Source of the DNA: Closterium sp. NIES-65
Lineage: Eukaryota; Streptophyta; Zygnematophyceae; Desmidiales; Closteriaceae
Assembly: GCA_948144175.1 (NCBI GenBank)
Contig: CANXME010002283.1
Span: 247,669 to 311,668 of the forward strand
DNA length: 64,000 bases
Direction of reading: 5' to 3'
Shown here piece after piece: positions 50,641 to 61,980 of this stretch. Both the position numbers and the translations under genes were made by a program. A model generated the notes under the pieces. The model saw nothing but the letters and a program-made list of their open reading frames with translations. It was not told the origin of the DNA and searched no databases. Numbering within the stretch: position 1 is the stretch's first letter; every line of letters starts with the position of its first letter.

Positions 50641-50864
50641 ATGTGACGAGATTTTGTCTTCAGAAATCTCGTAATCACGCAACCATTTCCTCAGCGTAAC
50701 TGGAAGATTCTCGACGAACGAGTGCATTTGGATGTCCCAGCTGTCGAAGTGAGCATTGCTCACGTCCTGGCACTCCACTGCCATCTCGGAAGTGGGCATA
50801 TCGGAAGGAAACTTCCAGGAAACTTTTCTCCGATAAGCGCGCAGAGTGTATCCCCGATACAAGT
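50641..50864 (-). CDS. Possible host exon, unknown protein
   Basis: The minus strand is open with codon use unlike the retroelements. It encodes about 73 residues including SWKFPSDMPTSEMAVECQDV and FDSWDIQMHSFVENLPVTLR, ending ISSH. It stops exactly at a consensus splice donor (CAT|GTAAGT at 50640-50635), and an AG preceded by a C/T-poor tract (CCTCAG) lies at its left edge in sense direction, 50865. I recognise no family. E8 would lie in the next intron. It could equally be an old pseudo-exon or part of the inverted-repeat element that seems to surround E8. Confidence 0.3.
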
Positions 50865-50935
50865 CTGAGGCTCAGCCTACCCTAGAAAAATTAGGCTGAA
50901 ATTTCAGACAACTCATAAGAAAAAACTCTGGAAAA

Positions 50936-51133
50936 TCAGACAAGGTACATAAATAAATTCTTTGAGTTCAGACTAGGTACAAAAACATGTCTGAACGGAC
51001 TCTGATTCAGACTCCAAAGTCTGATATCTAGGGCACTGCGCCCAAGCTTCCCCGCCTTCCTAAGGCAAGCGGTCGCATTACGCCGCGCTAAAGCTGCTGC
51101 TGACAACAAACGGCGAGACATGTATTTCTGCAT
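50936..51133 (-). CDS. Possible first exon with organelle-targeting-like N-terminus
   Basis: ATG at 51133 (second in-frame ATG at 51121) begins a stretch rich in Arg, Ala, Leu and Ser without acidic residues (MSRRLLSAAALARRNATACL, then RKAGKLGRSALDI), the composition of a mitochondrial or plastid presequence. It lies upstream of the possible exon 50641-50864 in the same direction. No clear splice donor was found, and the 3' part overlaps GTCTGA repeats, so the end is not defined. Confidence 0.25.
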   Translation of the reverse strand: MQKYMSRRLLSAAALARRNATACLRKAGKLGRSALDIRLWSLNQSPFRHVFVPSLNSKNLFMYLV

Positions 51134-51273
51134 TCTTCATGTTAATGCTCCTTCTATTTCGGCGTCTCTGTTTTGTCTACCCTATCTATCTCCTTTCACA
51201 TGCCCATTAGTCCCCCATCCTCTCCCCCATTCTCCCTCCCTGATAGTCCACATGGACCCAGTTTGCACCCCTT

Positions 51274-51403
51274 TGAGAAAAGAGAACGAGAATGAATGCA
51301 CTATGAAAGAGTTGGGTACAAGTACTAACCCTAATTGGGTTGTACCCCATATGGGCTACCCCACTACAGCCTACACAAAAGCATAAGCTATAATGTTCTG
51401 ACA
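51274..51403 (-). repeat. E9 3' LTR (130 bp)
   Basis: Minus strand TGTCAGAACATTATAGC to CTTTTCTCA. Its inner half is nearly identical to the E7 and E4 LTRs. Confidence 0.9.
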
Positions 51404-51629
51404 CACCCCCTTAAGCAAAGTGGGGGAGTACAAGGGGTCACAAGACCAGTCAAGCAAAGCAAAGCAAAGCAAGCTCAGGGTGGATCACAAAGTCACCACA
51501 CAATCCGAGCACAAGGTCAAGGCCACAAGGCCAGTTCACATGCAGGACTACATATATATATAAAAGGCTAGACAAGCAAGAGTAGGTGTATATATATATG
51601 TAACAGTACAAGCAAGGTCAAGAGGTGAG

Positions 51630-52504
51630 CTAGTGAGGCAAGGCAGGCACAAGACCCAGCTGAGTACAGAAGCGCTGATGATCACAAGGCGCAAGTGCCT
51701 TGGTGAAGATATCAGCAGTGTTGGCCTCAGAGGCCACGTACGCAAGACGCAGCTGACCACGCTGCTGCAGCTCACGAGCAAGGAAGTAGCGGAGAGCAAT
51801 GTGCTTCGTTCTGTGCTCCAGTCTCTGCTCTCGACACAAGGCCAGCATGGCCTTGTTGTCTATGTACAGCACTGGAGGAGAACGAGGCGGCTCTCCGAGG
51901 TCAGTCAGCAGGTAGGTGAGCCAGCGAAGCTACTGTGCAGCCATGGCCCCGGCGTAGATCTCAGCCTCACAACTGGAGCCGAGAACAGAAGACGAGCGGG
52001 TAGCTCGCCACGAAACAGAGCCGGAACCAAGGCTGAAGGTGTAACCCTGTGACGACCGCTGCGTAGCCGGGTCGTCAGCCCATGAAGCGTCCGCGTGCCC
52101 AGTGAGAACCACTGGACTCTGCCCTCCAAGCACAAGCCCCATGCCCGACGTACTGCACAAGTAGCGCAACACCCTCTTCGCTGCAGCCATATGCTCTGGT
52201 CTGTGTCTCCCAGGAGCAATATAGCGTGCGAGAATGCTAAGAGGGTATGCAAGGTCAGGTCGAGTGCAGGTCATCAGGTACATGAGGCAGCCAACAAGCT
52301 CTGGGTACGGGCCACTCGACTCTACGGACTCATCCGAAGGTAGAGCTGAGAGCGAGTGGCGAGTAGGCAGAGGAGTGGCCTGAGGCGAGGAGTACGTGAA
52401 GCCAAAGCGCTGAAGGACCTGCTGCACCATGTGTGACTGAGTCAGGGTAATGGTGCGGCGTGCTCTGTCCCGGGTGATTTGCAAGCCAAGGTAGCTGCGC
52501 AGTT
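51630..52504 (-). pseudogene. pol: E9 RNase H and RT end
   Basis: Contains LQITRDRARRTITLTQSHMV, VGCLMYLMTCTRPDLAYPLS, TGHADASWADDPATQRSSQG, EAEIYAGAMAAQ, NKAMLALCREQRLEHRTKHI and ANTADIFTKALAPCDHQRF, the standard family A end, up to the E10 junction. Confidence 0.85.
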
Positions 52505-52631
52505 TGTCAGAACATATAGCTTGTGCTTATTGTGTAGGATATAGTGGGGTAGCCCATAAGGGGTACAACCCAATTAGGGTTAGTACTTGTACTCAGTTCA
52601 TTCATAGTTCAGTCATTCTTGTTTCTTCTCA
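52505..52631 (+). repeat. E10 5' LTR (127 bp)
   Basis: TGTCAGAACATATAGC to TTTCTTCTCA. Confidence 0.92.
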
Positions 52632-52646
52632 TGGTTTCAGAGCAGG
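52632..52646 (+). other. E10 primer-binding site
   Basis: TGGTTTCAGAGCAGG, complementary to the initiator tRNA-Met 3' end with one mismatch in the first 12 bases. Confidence 0.82.
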
Positions 52647-52801
52647 TTCCCAAGTGGGAACGCTACCTAGGGCCCACCATGATTTTTTTTTCTGCCCGGA
52701 GTGCGCCTTAGACTAGACCGAGTCGCGCGCGCCCCGTGTGCCCTCCCTACCGTCGCGCCGCCCTTTGTGGCCCCTTGCGCTGCTCGTCGACCCCACGTGC
52801 C

Positions 52802-52931
52802 TGTCAGAATATTATTCTTATGTTCTAGCCTGTAGTGGGGTGCTCTATAGCGAGTACAACCCTTCTAGGGTTTGCTATTTGTATCCCCATTTCTGCTAGT
52901 TCATTCCTCTTTCTTCCTTCAAACTTTAACA
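52802..52931 (+). repeat. Solo LTR in the E10 leader (130 bp)
   Basis: TGTCAGAATATTATTC to ACTTTAACA is flanked by a perfect GTGCC duplication (52797-52801 and 52932-52936). It shares the family A start and the block TAGTGGGG...GTACAACCC but then diverges, so it belongs to a related subfamily. The internal part has been lost by LTR-LTR recombination. Confidence 0.9.
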
Positions 52932-52936
52932 GTGCC

Positions 52937-53510
52937 GCCCTAGCGGCCCCTCCTTGCGCCACCCGTCGACCCCCGCGCGCCGCATTAGCGGCTCCCTGCG
53001 CCGCGCGTCGACCCCGCGCGCTGCCCTAGTGGCGCCTTACGCCACCCGTTGACCCCGCGCGCCGCCCTTGCGGCCTCGCCGCCCTTACCTGCGGCCTCAC
53101 CGCCCTCACTTGCGGTCCCCGCCACCCTCAACTGCGGCCTCGCCGCCCTCACCTGCGGTCCCCGCCGCCCTCAACTGCGGCCTCGCCCCCTCTTACCTAC
53201 GGCCCAGCCGCCTTCCCTGCGGCCCCGTCACCTGTTGCAGCGCCGCCCGCCACCTGAGCCGCCCGGGCCGCCTCACCTCACCGAGCAGCCAACCGCCGCG
53301 CCGCCCTGCAGCAGCACGGCCGAGCCGCCCAGCAGCTGAGCAGCCGAGCAGCCGAGCCGCCCAGCAACCAAGCAGGCGAGCCGCCCAGCAGCCGAGCCGC
53401 CCAGCAGCCGAGCCGCCCAGCAGCCGAGCCGCCTTGCAGCCGAGCCGCCGTGCAGCCGAGCCGCCGAGCCGCCCTACCTCCGAGCCGCCCGAGCAGCCCC
53501 GTCCGGTGAG
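52937..53510 (+). repeat. E10 leader minisatellites
   Basis: GGCCTCGCCGCCCTCACCTGC-like units fill 53070-53230, then GCCGAGCCGCCCAGCA units fill 53330-53470. Arg/Ala/Pro frames on both strands are by-products. Confidence 0.8.
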
Positions 53511-53572
53511 CACAGTGCCTCTTTTCCTGCACTACCCACACCCTACTGTTGCACTGCTAGTCTACTGTGGTC

Positions 53573-54650
53573 ATGGCTACCCCTAGTGTCCTCGCTTTTG
53601 ACGCTGAGGGTCGAGCCATTGACTTTGACGTCTGGGTAGATGACCTGCAGCTGTTTTTACAGTGTGATAGGGCAGACGGTCTCTCACTCTTTGACCTCAC
53701 CTCTGGCGCCTCTCCTGCCCCTACTGCTGATGCCGACGCCACTGTTCGCTCCCAGTGGGCCACGCGCGACGCTGCTGCACGTCTTGCTGTGCGTCGCCAC
53801 CTCCCTACCTCTGAGCGTGCGCACTTTAGTCAGTACAAGAGTGCTCAGACCCTGTACGACGCTGTAGTTGCACGCTACTCCTCCCCTGCCACTGCTGCAC
53901 TGAGCTGTCTCATGCTACCGTACCTCTTCCCTGACCTTGCTGCCTTTCCCACAGTCGCTGACCTCATTACGCACCTCCGCACTAGTGACACTCGCTACCG
54001 CGCTGCGCTTCCTGCTGACTTCTGCGCCAAGAACCCCCCCCCCATGTACATCACTCTCTACTACATGGTCACTCGCCTCCCTGACTCCCTTCGCGTAGTC
54101 AGGGACCACTTCCTCTCAGTCTGTCCCACCACTCTCACTGTTGACCTCCTCGAGAAGTCCCTCCTAGCGGCTGAGAAGGGCATAGCCGCTGTAGGGGCCT
54201 CTCGTGGTGACCCGCGCACCCCCATCTTTGAGGGGTGTTCCCCCTCCCCCCTTCTGCCTGCTGTTGCCTCTGCTGCTGCGGCCGACCTCCTTGGTCTTGA
54301 GTCGGTCGGTGCGGCGTTTGCCCCTAGCGGGAGACGCCGCTCTGGCAAGGGCAAGGGGGGCAGGGGCACTGGAGGGGCGAGCGGGGGCGGTGGAGGTGGA
54401 GGTGGAGCAGCGGGGGGAGTGGGGGTGGCGGTGGGAGTGGAGGTGGGGGTGGAGGTGTCGGTGGCGGCAGTGGAGGCGGAGGCGGCGGCGGCGGTGGCGG
54501 TGGGAGCGGAGGTGGCGGAGGTGGCGGCGGTGGAGAGGGCGGCGGAGGCGACGGAGGCGGCGGGGGGTGGCGGTGGAGGTGGTCGCGGGTCTACGCAGAG
54601 GAGTGGCTCCGGTGGTGGTCCGCGCCAGCAAGCAGCAGCGCGGTCGTGAG
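53573..54650 (+). pseudogene. gag: E10 Gag region
   Basis: ATG at 53573 starts MATPSVLAFDAEGRAIDFDV. Residues to about 215 form the capsid domain (LQLFLQCDRADGLSLFDLTS, LPYLFPDLAAFPTVADLITH, LPDSLRVVRDHFLSVCPTTL), followed by a basic Gly-rich tail. The start and first 200 residues align with E7 almost throughout. The copy is broken. Confidence 0.84.
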
Positions 54651-56560
54651 AACCCTGTCCCCTCACCAGCTCCGTGAGTGGTACACTGCACGCCAGCGGG
54701 GTGGGGGTTTTGGTCCGTGCACCTACGTCCTGCGCACCGGTGACCGTGCGGGGAGCGCAGTCTGGGGGTGCGCACCCCACCCAGCGCTGCTTTGGCCGCC
54801 TGACGGACGTCGTGGCGTCACCAGTTCCCGGAGGCCGCAAGAGATCCCTCGTTGGGGCGAGCTGTCTAGGGCGGGAGTTGCTATCTATGATCTTGATTTT
54901 GATGCCATTCTTTCTGCCATGTATGCTGTGTCTATTAGTGATGAGGGTGACTGTTACCGGTGTTTCCCGCCCGATCCGGGCATTGAGACTGCTGCTCTAG
55001 GTACTGGTGAGGCGGCTGCCTCAGGTGCTTGCGACGCTGCTGCTCTAGGTGCTAGTGCGTCTGCGTCCTCAGGTACTGGTGAGTCTGCGCTCTCAGGTAC
55101 TACGTCTGCTTCGGCCTCCCTCACCTTCACCCTTGACTCTGGGGCTTCTCGCTCCTTCTTTCGGGACCGCACCACACTCACGCCGCTTAGTCGGCCGGTT
55201 GCGGTGTCTCTCGCTGACCCCTCTGGGGGTCCTGTCCTGTCTCACTTCTCCACAGTCCTCCCGTGTCCGGCGGCTCCCCTCTGGCACCCTGTCTGGTCTC
55301 TACCTCCCCTCGTTCTCTACGAACCTGGTGAGTGGTGCTGAACTACAGGATGGGGGAGTACACCAGTTCACTCTTGCGCGTCAGCGGGTGACGCATTGCA
55401 CAGAGGCTAGCACAGGCAGACACCTGGCTACGTTTACCCCGTCAGCCGGGGTCGAGCCTGTACACACTGACCACTGCGTCTCCTCCAGTTGTTGAGTCTG
55501 GTAGGATCACTGCCTCGGGTCAGGTGTTTGCTGCAGCGTCCAGGTCCTGGTCCTGAGTCTGCCCCCTGTTCGTGTCGTCTCCTGTCTCACGAGACTCTCC
55601 TCTGGCACCACCGCCTTGGTCACCCCTCTCTACTTCGGCTAAGAGGCATGGCCTCCCGTCTTCTTGTGTCTGGTCCTCCCCGGTCCCTCCCTCCCCTTCC
55701 TCACGGCCCCTGGCCCTACCTGTGTCCCCTGTGTCGAGGGGCGCCAGCGGGCTGCCCCTCACTCCTCCCAGTTTCCTCCAACAGAGGCCCCGTTGCAGAC
55801 GCTTTACATGGACCTGTGGGGCCCAAGCCCGTGTCCGTGGACAGGGTCACGAGCGCTACTTCCTGCTGTTGTTGACGGACTACTCGCGTTTACACCGCAG
55901 TCTTCCCCTTGCGCAGCAAGGTGATGTCACTGAGGTGCTGATCGACTGGATCCGCAGCAGCTCGTCTCCAGCTCAGGCAGAGCTTCGGCTCGGAACTTTC
56001 CTGTTCTGCGTCTGCACTCGGACAGAGGCTGAGCGTTTTCTTCTGGCCTTCTGATGGGACCTACTGTCGCGCACAAGGAATCCGTTAGACCTTCACGCTT
56101 CCGGACTCCCCGCAGCAAAATGGGATTGCTGAGCGCCGCGTTGGCATGGTCATGGATGTCGCGTCGTACATCTATGATGCATGCAGCTGCTCCCATTTTC
56201 TGTGGCCGTTTGCGGTGAGGTACGCGGCGCATCAGATCAACCTACACCCCAGGGTCTCCAGGCGAGAGACCTCCCCAGCCTTGTTGTGGACGGGGAAGAG
56301 TTGGCGATGCGTCGGCGTTTCCGGGTATGGGGATCTCGGACGTTTGTCTGCGACTTGTCTGCGAACACCTGTCCCCTCATGCTGCTCCTTGCGTCTTCCT
56401 GGGGTTCCCCTCAGACGCGCCTGGGTGGCAGTTCTACCACCCCACCTCTCGCCGGTGTTCTGTCCTCCCAGGACGTCACGTTTGACGAGTCGGTCCCCTA
56501 CTACCGCCTCTTCCCCTACCGCACTCCGTCCCTCCCCCCGCCGCTGGTCTTCCTTGTACC
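54650..56560 (+). pseudogene. pol: E10 protease and integrase region
   Basis: The protease motif LDSGASRSFFRDRTTLTPLS lies at about 55130-55190. Integrase pieces are HETLLWHHRLGHPSLLRLRG, the LWGP block near 55810, QQNGIAERR near 56120-56140, and the integrase end near 56300-56470. Several breaks make no single frame reliable. Confidence 0.8.
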
Positions 56561-57420
56561 AGGTCCCCCTCCGGTAGGACCCCCTCCCCCCTCAGGGTCC
56601 GTCCCCTTCAGGTGTGTCCCAGGTAGACGCATTGAGCCTGTCGAGGTCATTGGTGACTCTGGTGCTCCTGAGGGTGCTGAGCTGGGGGTGCTGACTCGGG
56701 GCGGTGCTGAGCCTGGGGGTGCTGAGCCTGGGGGTGCTGAGACTGGGGGTGCTGAGCCTGGGGTGTGCTGACACTGGGGGTGCTGAGCCTGGGGGTGCTG
56801 AGCCTGGGGGTGCTGAGACTGGGGGTGCTGATCCTGGGCGTGCTGAGCCTGGGGGTGCTGCGCCTGAGGGTGCTGAGCCTGGGTGTGCTGAGCCTGGGGG
56901 TTCTGAGCCTGGGTGTGCTGAGCCTGGGGTTGCTGAGCTTGGAGGTGCTCCGCCTGGAGGTTGTCCGGGTGCTATTCGTCTCTGCGGGAGCCACTCTCTC
57001 CACGGGAGCTGCGCGAGTGGTTTGCCCGGCGCTGGAGGAGTGGTGCTAGTGCTGGAGGTTCTTCGGCTACTGAAGGTGCTGCTGTCGTGGGTCCCGGAGG
57101 GTGCCGTTACTGGGAGTACTGGAGCTGCTGGGCCTGCGGTTTCGACTGGAGCTGGTGCTGCTGAGGGTGTTGGAGCTGAGACTACTAGCTGGCGGTCCTG
57201 CTGCGGGTACTCCTGGTACTGCTGGAGGTTCTGGCGCTGCCTGTAGGTGCAGCTAGAGCGGGTGCTCCTGCTGGGGTACTGGTGCTGTAACTGCTGTGTC
57301 TGGCATCGCCGGCGCGGCCTCGACCGTACTTCGTTCCACTCCTGCAGCAGGTTCTTGGTCTTCCGCCTTCTACTGTCCTCCTCTTTCTTTTAGAGTGTCC
57401 ACAGCGAGTCCTGTCACAGT
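56560..57420 (+). repeat. E10 integrase-RT linker minisatellites
   Basis: 15-bp GAGCCTGGGGGTGCT-type units run over 56700-56950, about 16 units, then irregular Gly/Ala/Val-rich repeats follow. Confidence 0.8.
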
Positions 57421-57426
57421 TACAAA

Positions 57427-59583
57427 TTGCAGCCTACCTCCCCTTTACCTGCTCCTTCTCCCTACACTGGTCCTACTGGAGGTCTTACTGAGCGTCATGA
57501 GCCTGCGTCTCGCCTTGCGTTTGCCTTGTCCAATGCTGCTCGCGCTAGTGGTCATGGTTCGCGTCAGCGTCCTCCTCCTGTCCCTGCATGCACAGGGTGT
57601 CTCTGCGTCCGTCCACTGCTCCTCTGCGTGCCCCTTTGCATTCTCCTCCTGATTCCTCTCTTCCCTGCTTTTGCCGACCCGGAGTCGGACTCTCTTCGTG
57701 CTGCCAGTTCCTACTCTCACCGCGTCCTCCTGGCTACTGTCGTCACTGACCCTTCTTTCGCGTCCACTGCAGCGTCTGCCCTAGTTGCTGAGCTCGTCGA
57801 CTTTGCTGCTCGCTGTCGCCTAGACTTACGCTGCTAGTCTTGTCGCTGAGTCTGATTCTGTCTGTCCTCCATCCGTCGGGGGGAGTGTGCCCTTGGCATG
57901 GATGTCCTTGAGGACAGGCAGGAGGAGCTCCAGTGCTTGGCAGCTGCTTCACCTCATCTCGTGTCCGTACTGCTTACCCCTGAGGGAGACCAGGATGCAC
58001 TTGACATCCCGACTCTGCGCTCTTACGCGGAAGCGATAGAGGGTCCCTACTCCTCTCAGTGGCAGGCAGCTATGGATGCAGAGACGGCTTCCTGGAAGTC
58101 CACAGGCACCTACGTTGACCCTGTCCCCCCTCCTGGGGCGAACGTTGTCAGTGGCATGTGGATTTTCAGGGTGAAGCGGCCGCCGGGTTCTCCGCCTGTC
58201 TTCAAGGCACGTTACGTGGCTCGTGGCTTCAGTCAGCGGCAGGGAGTTGACTACTTTCAGACCTTCTCTCACACCCCGAAGATGACCACTCTTCGGGTAC
58301 TGCTGCACGTTGCTGCTCACCGTGACTACGAGCTGCACTCTCTTGACTTCAGCACAACTTTCTTGGAGGGCAGCCTGCACGAGGAGATCTGGCTGCGCCG
58401 CCCACTTGGCTCCACTGGGTCTTTCACCTCCTGGTACCCAGTTGAGTCTCCGGCGCCAGTCTACGGTCTCTGCCAGGCGCCACGTGAGTGGCACGACACA
58501 CTGAGGACTACGCTTGCTGCTCTTGGGTTTGCTCCTTCTACTGCGGACCCGTCGCTGTTTCTGCGCATAGACACCTCTCTGCTGCCGTTCTACATCCTCG
58601 TGTACGTCGACGACTTGGTCTTTGCCACACCTGACACTGCTGGACACGCCTACGTGAAGTCCGAGCTGCAGAAGAGACACACGTGCACAGACCTGGGTGA
58701 ACTGCGCAGCTACCTTGGCTTGCAGATCACCCAGGACAGAGCACGCCGCACCATTACCCTGACTCAGTCACACATGGTGCAGCAGGTCCTCAGCGCTTCG
58801 GCTTCACGTACTCCTCGCCTCAGGCCACTCCTCTGCCTACCCGCCACTCGCTCTCAGCTCTGCCTTCGGATGAGTCGTAGAGTCGAGTGGCCCGTATCCA
58901 GAGCTTGTTGGCTGCCTCATGTACCTGATGACCTGCACACGACCTGACCTTGCATACCCTCTTAGCATTCTCGCACGCTATGTTGCTCCTGGGAGACACC
59001 GACCAGAGCACATGGCTGCAGCGAAGAGGGTGTTGCGCTAAGTGTGCAGTACGACGGGCATGGGGCTAGGCTTGGAGGGCGACGTTCAGTGGTCCTCACA
59101 GGTCACGCAGACGCTTCTTGGGCTGACGACCAGGCTAAGCAGCGGGTCGTCACAGGGTTACACCTTCAGCCTTGGTTATGGCTTTGTTTCGTGGCGGGCT
59201 ACTCGCTCGTCTTCTGTTCTCGGCTCCAGTTGTGAGGCTGAGATCTACGCCGGGGCCATGGCTGCTCAGGAGCTTCGCTGGCTCACTACCTGCTGACCGA
59301 CCTGGGAGAGTCGCCTCGTTCTCCTCTAGTCCTGTGCGTAGACAACAAGGCCATGCTGGCCTTGTGTCGAGAGCAGAGACTGGAGCACAGAACAAAGCAC
59401 ATTGCTCTTCGCTACTTCCTTGCTCGTGAGCTACAGCAGCGTGGTCAGATGCGGCTTGCGTACGTGGCCTCTGAGGCCAACACTGCTGATGTCTTCACCA
59501 AGGCACTTGCGCCTTGTGATCATCAGCGCTTCTACACGCAGCTGGGTCTTCTGCCTGTCTTGCCTCACTTGTTCACCTCTTGA
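57427..59583 (+). pseudogene. pol: E10 RT and RNase H region
   Basis: An open stretch at 57898-58947 covers MDVLEDRQEELQCLAAASPH, SWKSTGTYVDPVPPPGANV, ARGFSQRQGVDYFQTFSHTP, ILVYVDDLVFATPDTAG (near 58600) and LRSYLGLQITQDRARRTIT. RNase H pieces follow at 59044-59583 (TGHADASWADDQA, EAEIYAGAMAAQELRWL, NKAMLALCREQRLEHRTKHI, ANTADVFTKALAPCDHQRF). Confidence 0.84.
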
Positions 59584-59782
59584 CCTTGCTTGTACTGTTA
59601 CATATATATATATGCTCTTGCTTGTCAAGCCTATTTTATATATATGTACTCCTGCATGTGAACTGGCCTTCTGGCCTTGAACATGTGCTCGGAATGTGTG
59701 GTGTCTTCGTGATCCACCCTGAGCTTGCTTTGCCTGACTGGTCTTGTGACCCCTTGTTCTCCCCACTTTGCCTATGGGGGTG

Positions 59783-59909
59783 TGTCAGAACATATAGCTT
59801 GTGCTTATTGTGTGGGCTATAGTGGGGTAGCCCATAAGGGGTACAAACCAATTAGGGTTAGTACTTGTACTCAGTTTATTCATAGTTCAGTCATTCTCAT
59901 TTCTTCTCA
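59783..59909 (+). repeat. E10 3' LTR (127 bp)
   Basis: TGTCAGAACATATAGC to CATTTCTTCTCA, with E9 RT sequence resuming after the CAGTT duplication. Confidence 0.92.
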
Positions 59910-61000
59910 CAGTTCACCCAGGTCTGTGCACGTGTGTCTCTTCTGCAGCTCAGACTTCACGTGGGCGAGTCCAGCAGTGTCAGCTGTGGCAAAGACCCAA
60001 GTCGTCGACGTACACGAGGATGTAGAACGGCGGCAAAGAAGTGTCGGTGCGCAAAAAACAGCGACGGGTCGCAGTAGAGGGAGAAAACCCAAGAGCCGCA
60101 AGTGTAGTCCTCAGTGTGTCGTGCCACTCACGCGGTGCCTGGCGGAGACCGTATACTGGCCGCCGGAGGCTCCACTGGGTGCCAGGAGGAAAAGAACCCA
60201 GTGAAGCCAGGTGGGCGGCGCAGCCAGATCTCCTCGTGCAGGCTGCCCTGCAAGAAAGCTGTGCTGAAGTCAAGAGAGTGAAGCTCGTAGTCACGTGAGC
60301 AGCTATGTGCAGCAGTACCGAAGAGTGGTCATCTTCGGGGTGGGAGAGAAGCCTGAAAGTAGTCAACTCCCTGCCGCTGACTGAAGCCACGAGCCACGTA
60401 ACGCGCCTTGAAGACAGGCGGAGAACCCGGCGGCCGCTTCACCCTGAAAATCCACATGCACTGACGATGTTCGCCCAGGCGGGGAACCTCGTCAACGTAG
60501 GTGCCTGTGGACTTCCAGGAAGCCATCTCTGCGTCCATAGCTGCCTGCCACTGAGAGGAGTAGGGACCCTCTATCGCCTCCGCGTAAGAGCGCGGAGTCG
60601 GGATGTCAAGTGCATCCGGGTCTCCCTCAGGGGTAAGCAGTAGGACACGAGATGAGGTGAGCAGCAGCAGTTAGACACTAGAACTCCTCCGCCTGTCCTC
60701 AAGGACGTCCGTGCAAAGGGCACACTCACCCCCGACGGACGGAGGACAGACATACTCAGACTCAGCGACAAGACTAGTAGTGTAGTCTAGACGACAGCGA
60801 GCAGCAAAGTCGACGAGCTCAGCAATTAGGGCAAACGCAGCAGTGGACTCAAAGGAAGGGTCAGTGACGACAGTAGCAAGGAGAAGCGTGACAGTAGGAC
60901 TGGAAGCATGAAGAGAGTCCGACTCCGGGTCGACAAAAGCAGGAAGAGAGGATTCAGGAGAAGAAGGCAAGGGGCACGCAGAGGAGCAGTGGACGGACGC
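59910..61000 (-). pseudogene. pol: E9 RT region
   Basis: Minus-strand motifs include SPESSLPAFVDPESDSLHAS, MASWKSTGTYVDEVPRLGEH, ARYVARGFSQRQGVDYFQAS-type block, LTSAQLSCRAACTRRSGCAA in a neighbouring frame, and LPPFYILVYVDDLG. It is clearly family A RT, with many breaks. Confidence 0.8.
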
Positions 61001-61980
61001 AGAGACATATGGTGTGTGCCAAGGACAGGAGGAGGGACGCTGACGCGAACCCACGGCCACCAGTGTGAGCAGCACGGACAGGCAAGCCAGGGCGAGACGC
61101 AGGCTCACGACGCTCAGCAGACCTCCAGTAGGACCAAGTGTAGGGAGAAGGAGCAGGCAGTGGGGAGGACGGCATAACTGTAACTGTGACGGGACAGGCT
61201 GTGGACACTCTAAGGAGGAGGAGGACCAGTAGAAGGCGGGAGACCAAGACCTGCTGTAGGAGCGGAACGAAGTACGGCCGAGGCCGCGCGGCGACTCCAG
61301 ACACAGTAGGGACAGCACCAGCACCCCCAGCGGCCAGCACCAGCGCCAGGAGCACCTCCAGCTCCAGTACCTCCAGCAGCACCAGTACCCAGCAGTACCC
61401 CCAGCAGCATACTCGGCCCAGGACTGACAGCAGTAGCCTCAGCGCCAACACCTTAGCAGCTCCAGCTCCAGTCGCACCCGCAGGCCCAGCAGCTCCAGTA
61501 CTCCCAGCACGAGCACCTCCGGGACCCGCGGCACCAGCACCCCTCAGCAGCCGGAGAAACCTCCAGCTCCAGCAGCACTCCTCCAGCGCCGGGCAAACCA
61601 GTCACGCAGCTCTTGTGGAGAGAGGGGTCCTGTCGAGACGAAGCACCCGGAGAACCTCCAGGCCCAGCACCGCCAGACGCCACACGAGTAGGCCCAACTC
61701 CCTCAGGCTCCACACCTCCAGGCTCAGCATCTCCAGGCGTAGCCACCCCCAGGCTCATTACCCCGAGGCTCAGCACCCCCAGGCGCTGCACCCCAGGCTC
61801 AGCACCCCAGTCGCAGCACCCCCAGGCTCAACACCCCAGGCGTAGCACCCACATGCTCAGCACCCCTGAGTCAGCACCCCCTGGCTCAGCACCCTCAACA
61901 GCACCATTGTCACCAGTAACCTTGACAGGCTCGACTGCGTCTACCTGGGACACACCTAAAGGGGCAGGACCCTGAGGGGG
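61000..61980 (-). repeat. E9 integrase-RT linker
   Basis: 15-bp units (antisense AGGCTCAGCACCCCC) at about 61720-61870, and Gly/Ala/Val-rich repeats at 61300-61560. Confidence 0.75.

Larger units (their letters stand above)
50312..51273. other. Native DNA between E8 and E9
   Basis: AT-richer DNA. It contains a possible minus-strand exon (50641-50864), a GTCTGA/TCAGAC-rich stretch (50863-51024), and a possible N-terminal coding stretch (51133-50936). Confidence 0.5.
52505..59909 (+). mobile_element. E10: family A retrotransposon nested in E9
   Basis: The 127-bp LTRs (52505-52631 and 59783-59909) differ at about 6 positions (4.7%) and are flanked by the perfect CAGTT duplication in E9. Order is primer-binding site, leader carrying a solo LTR, Gag, protease, integrase, linker, RT, RNase H, polypurine tract. 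It is inserted in the opposite direction to E9 and has many breaks. Confidence 0.94.
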
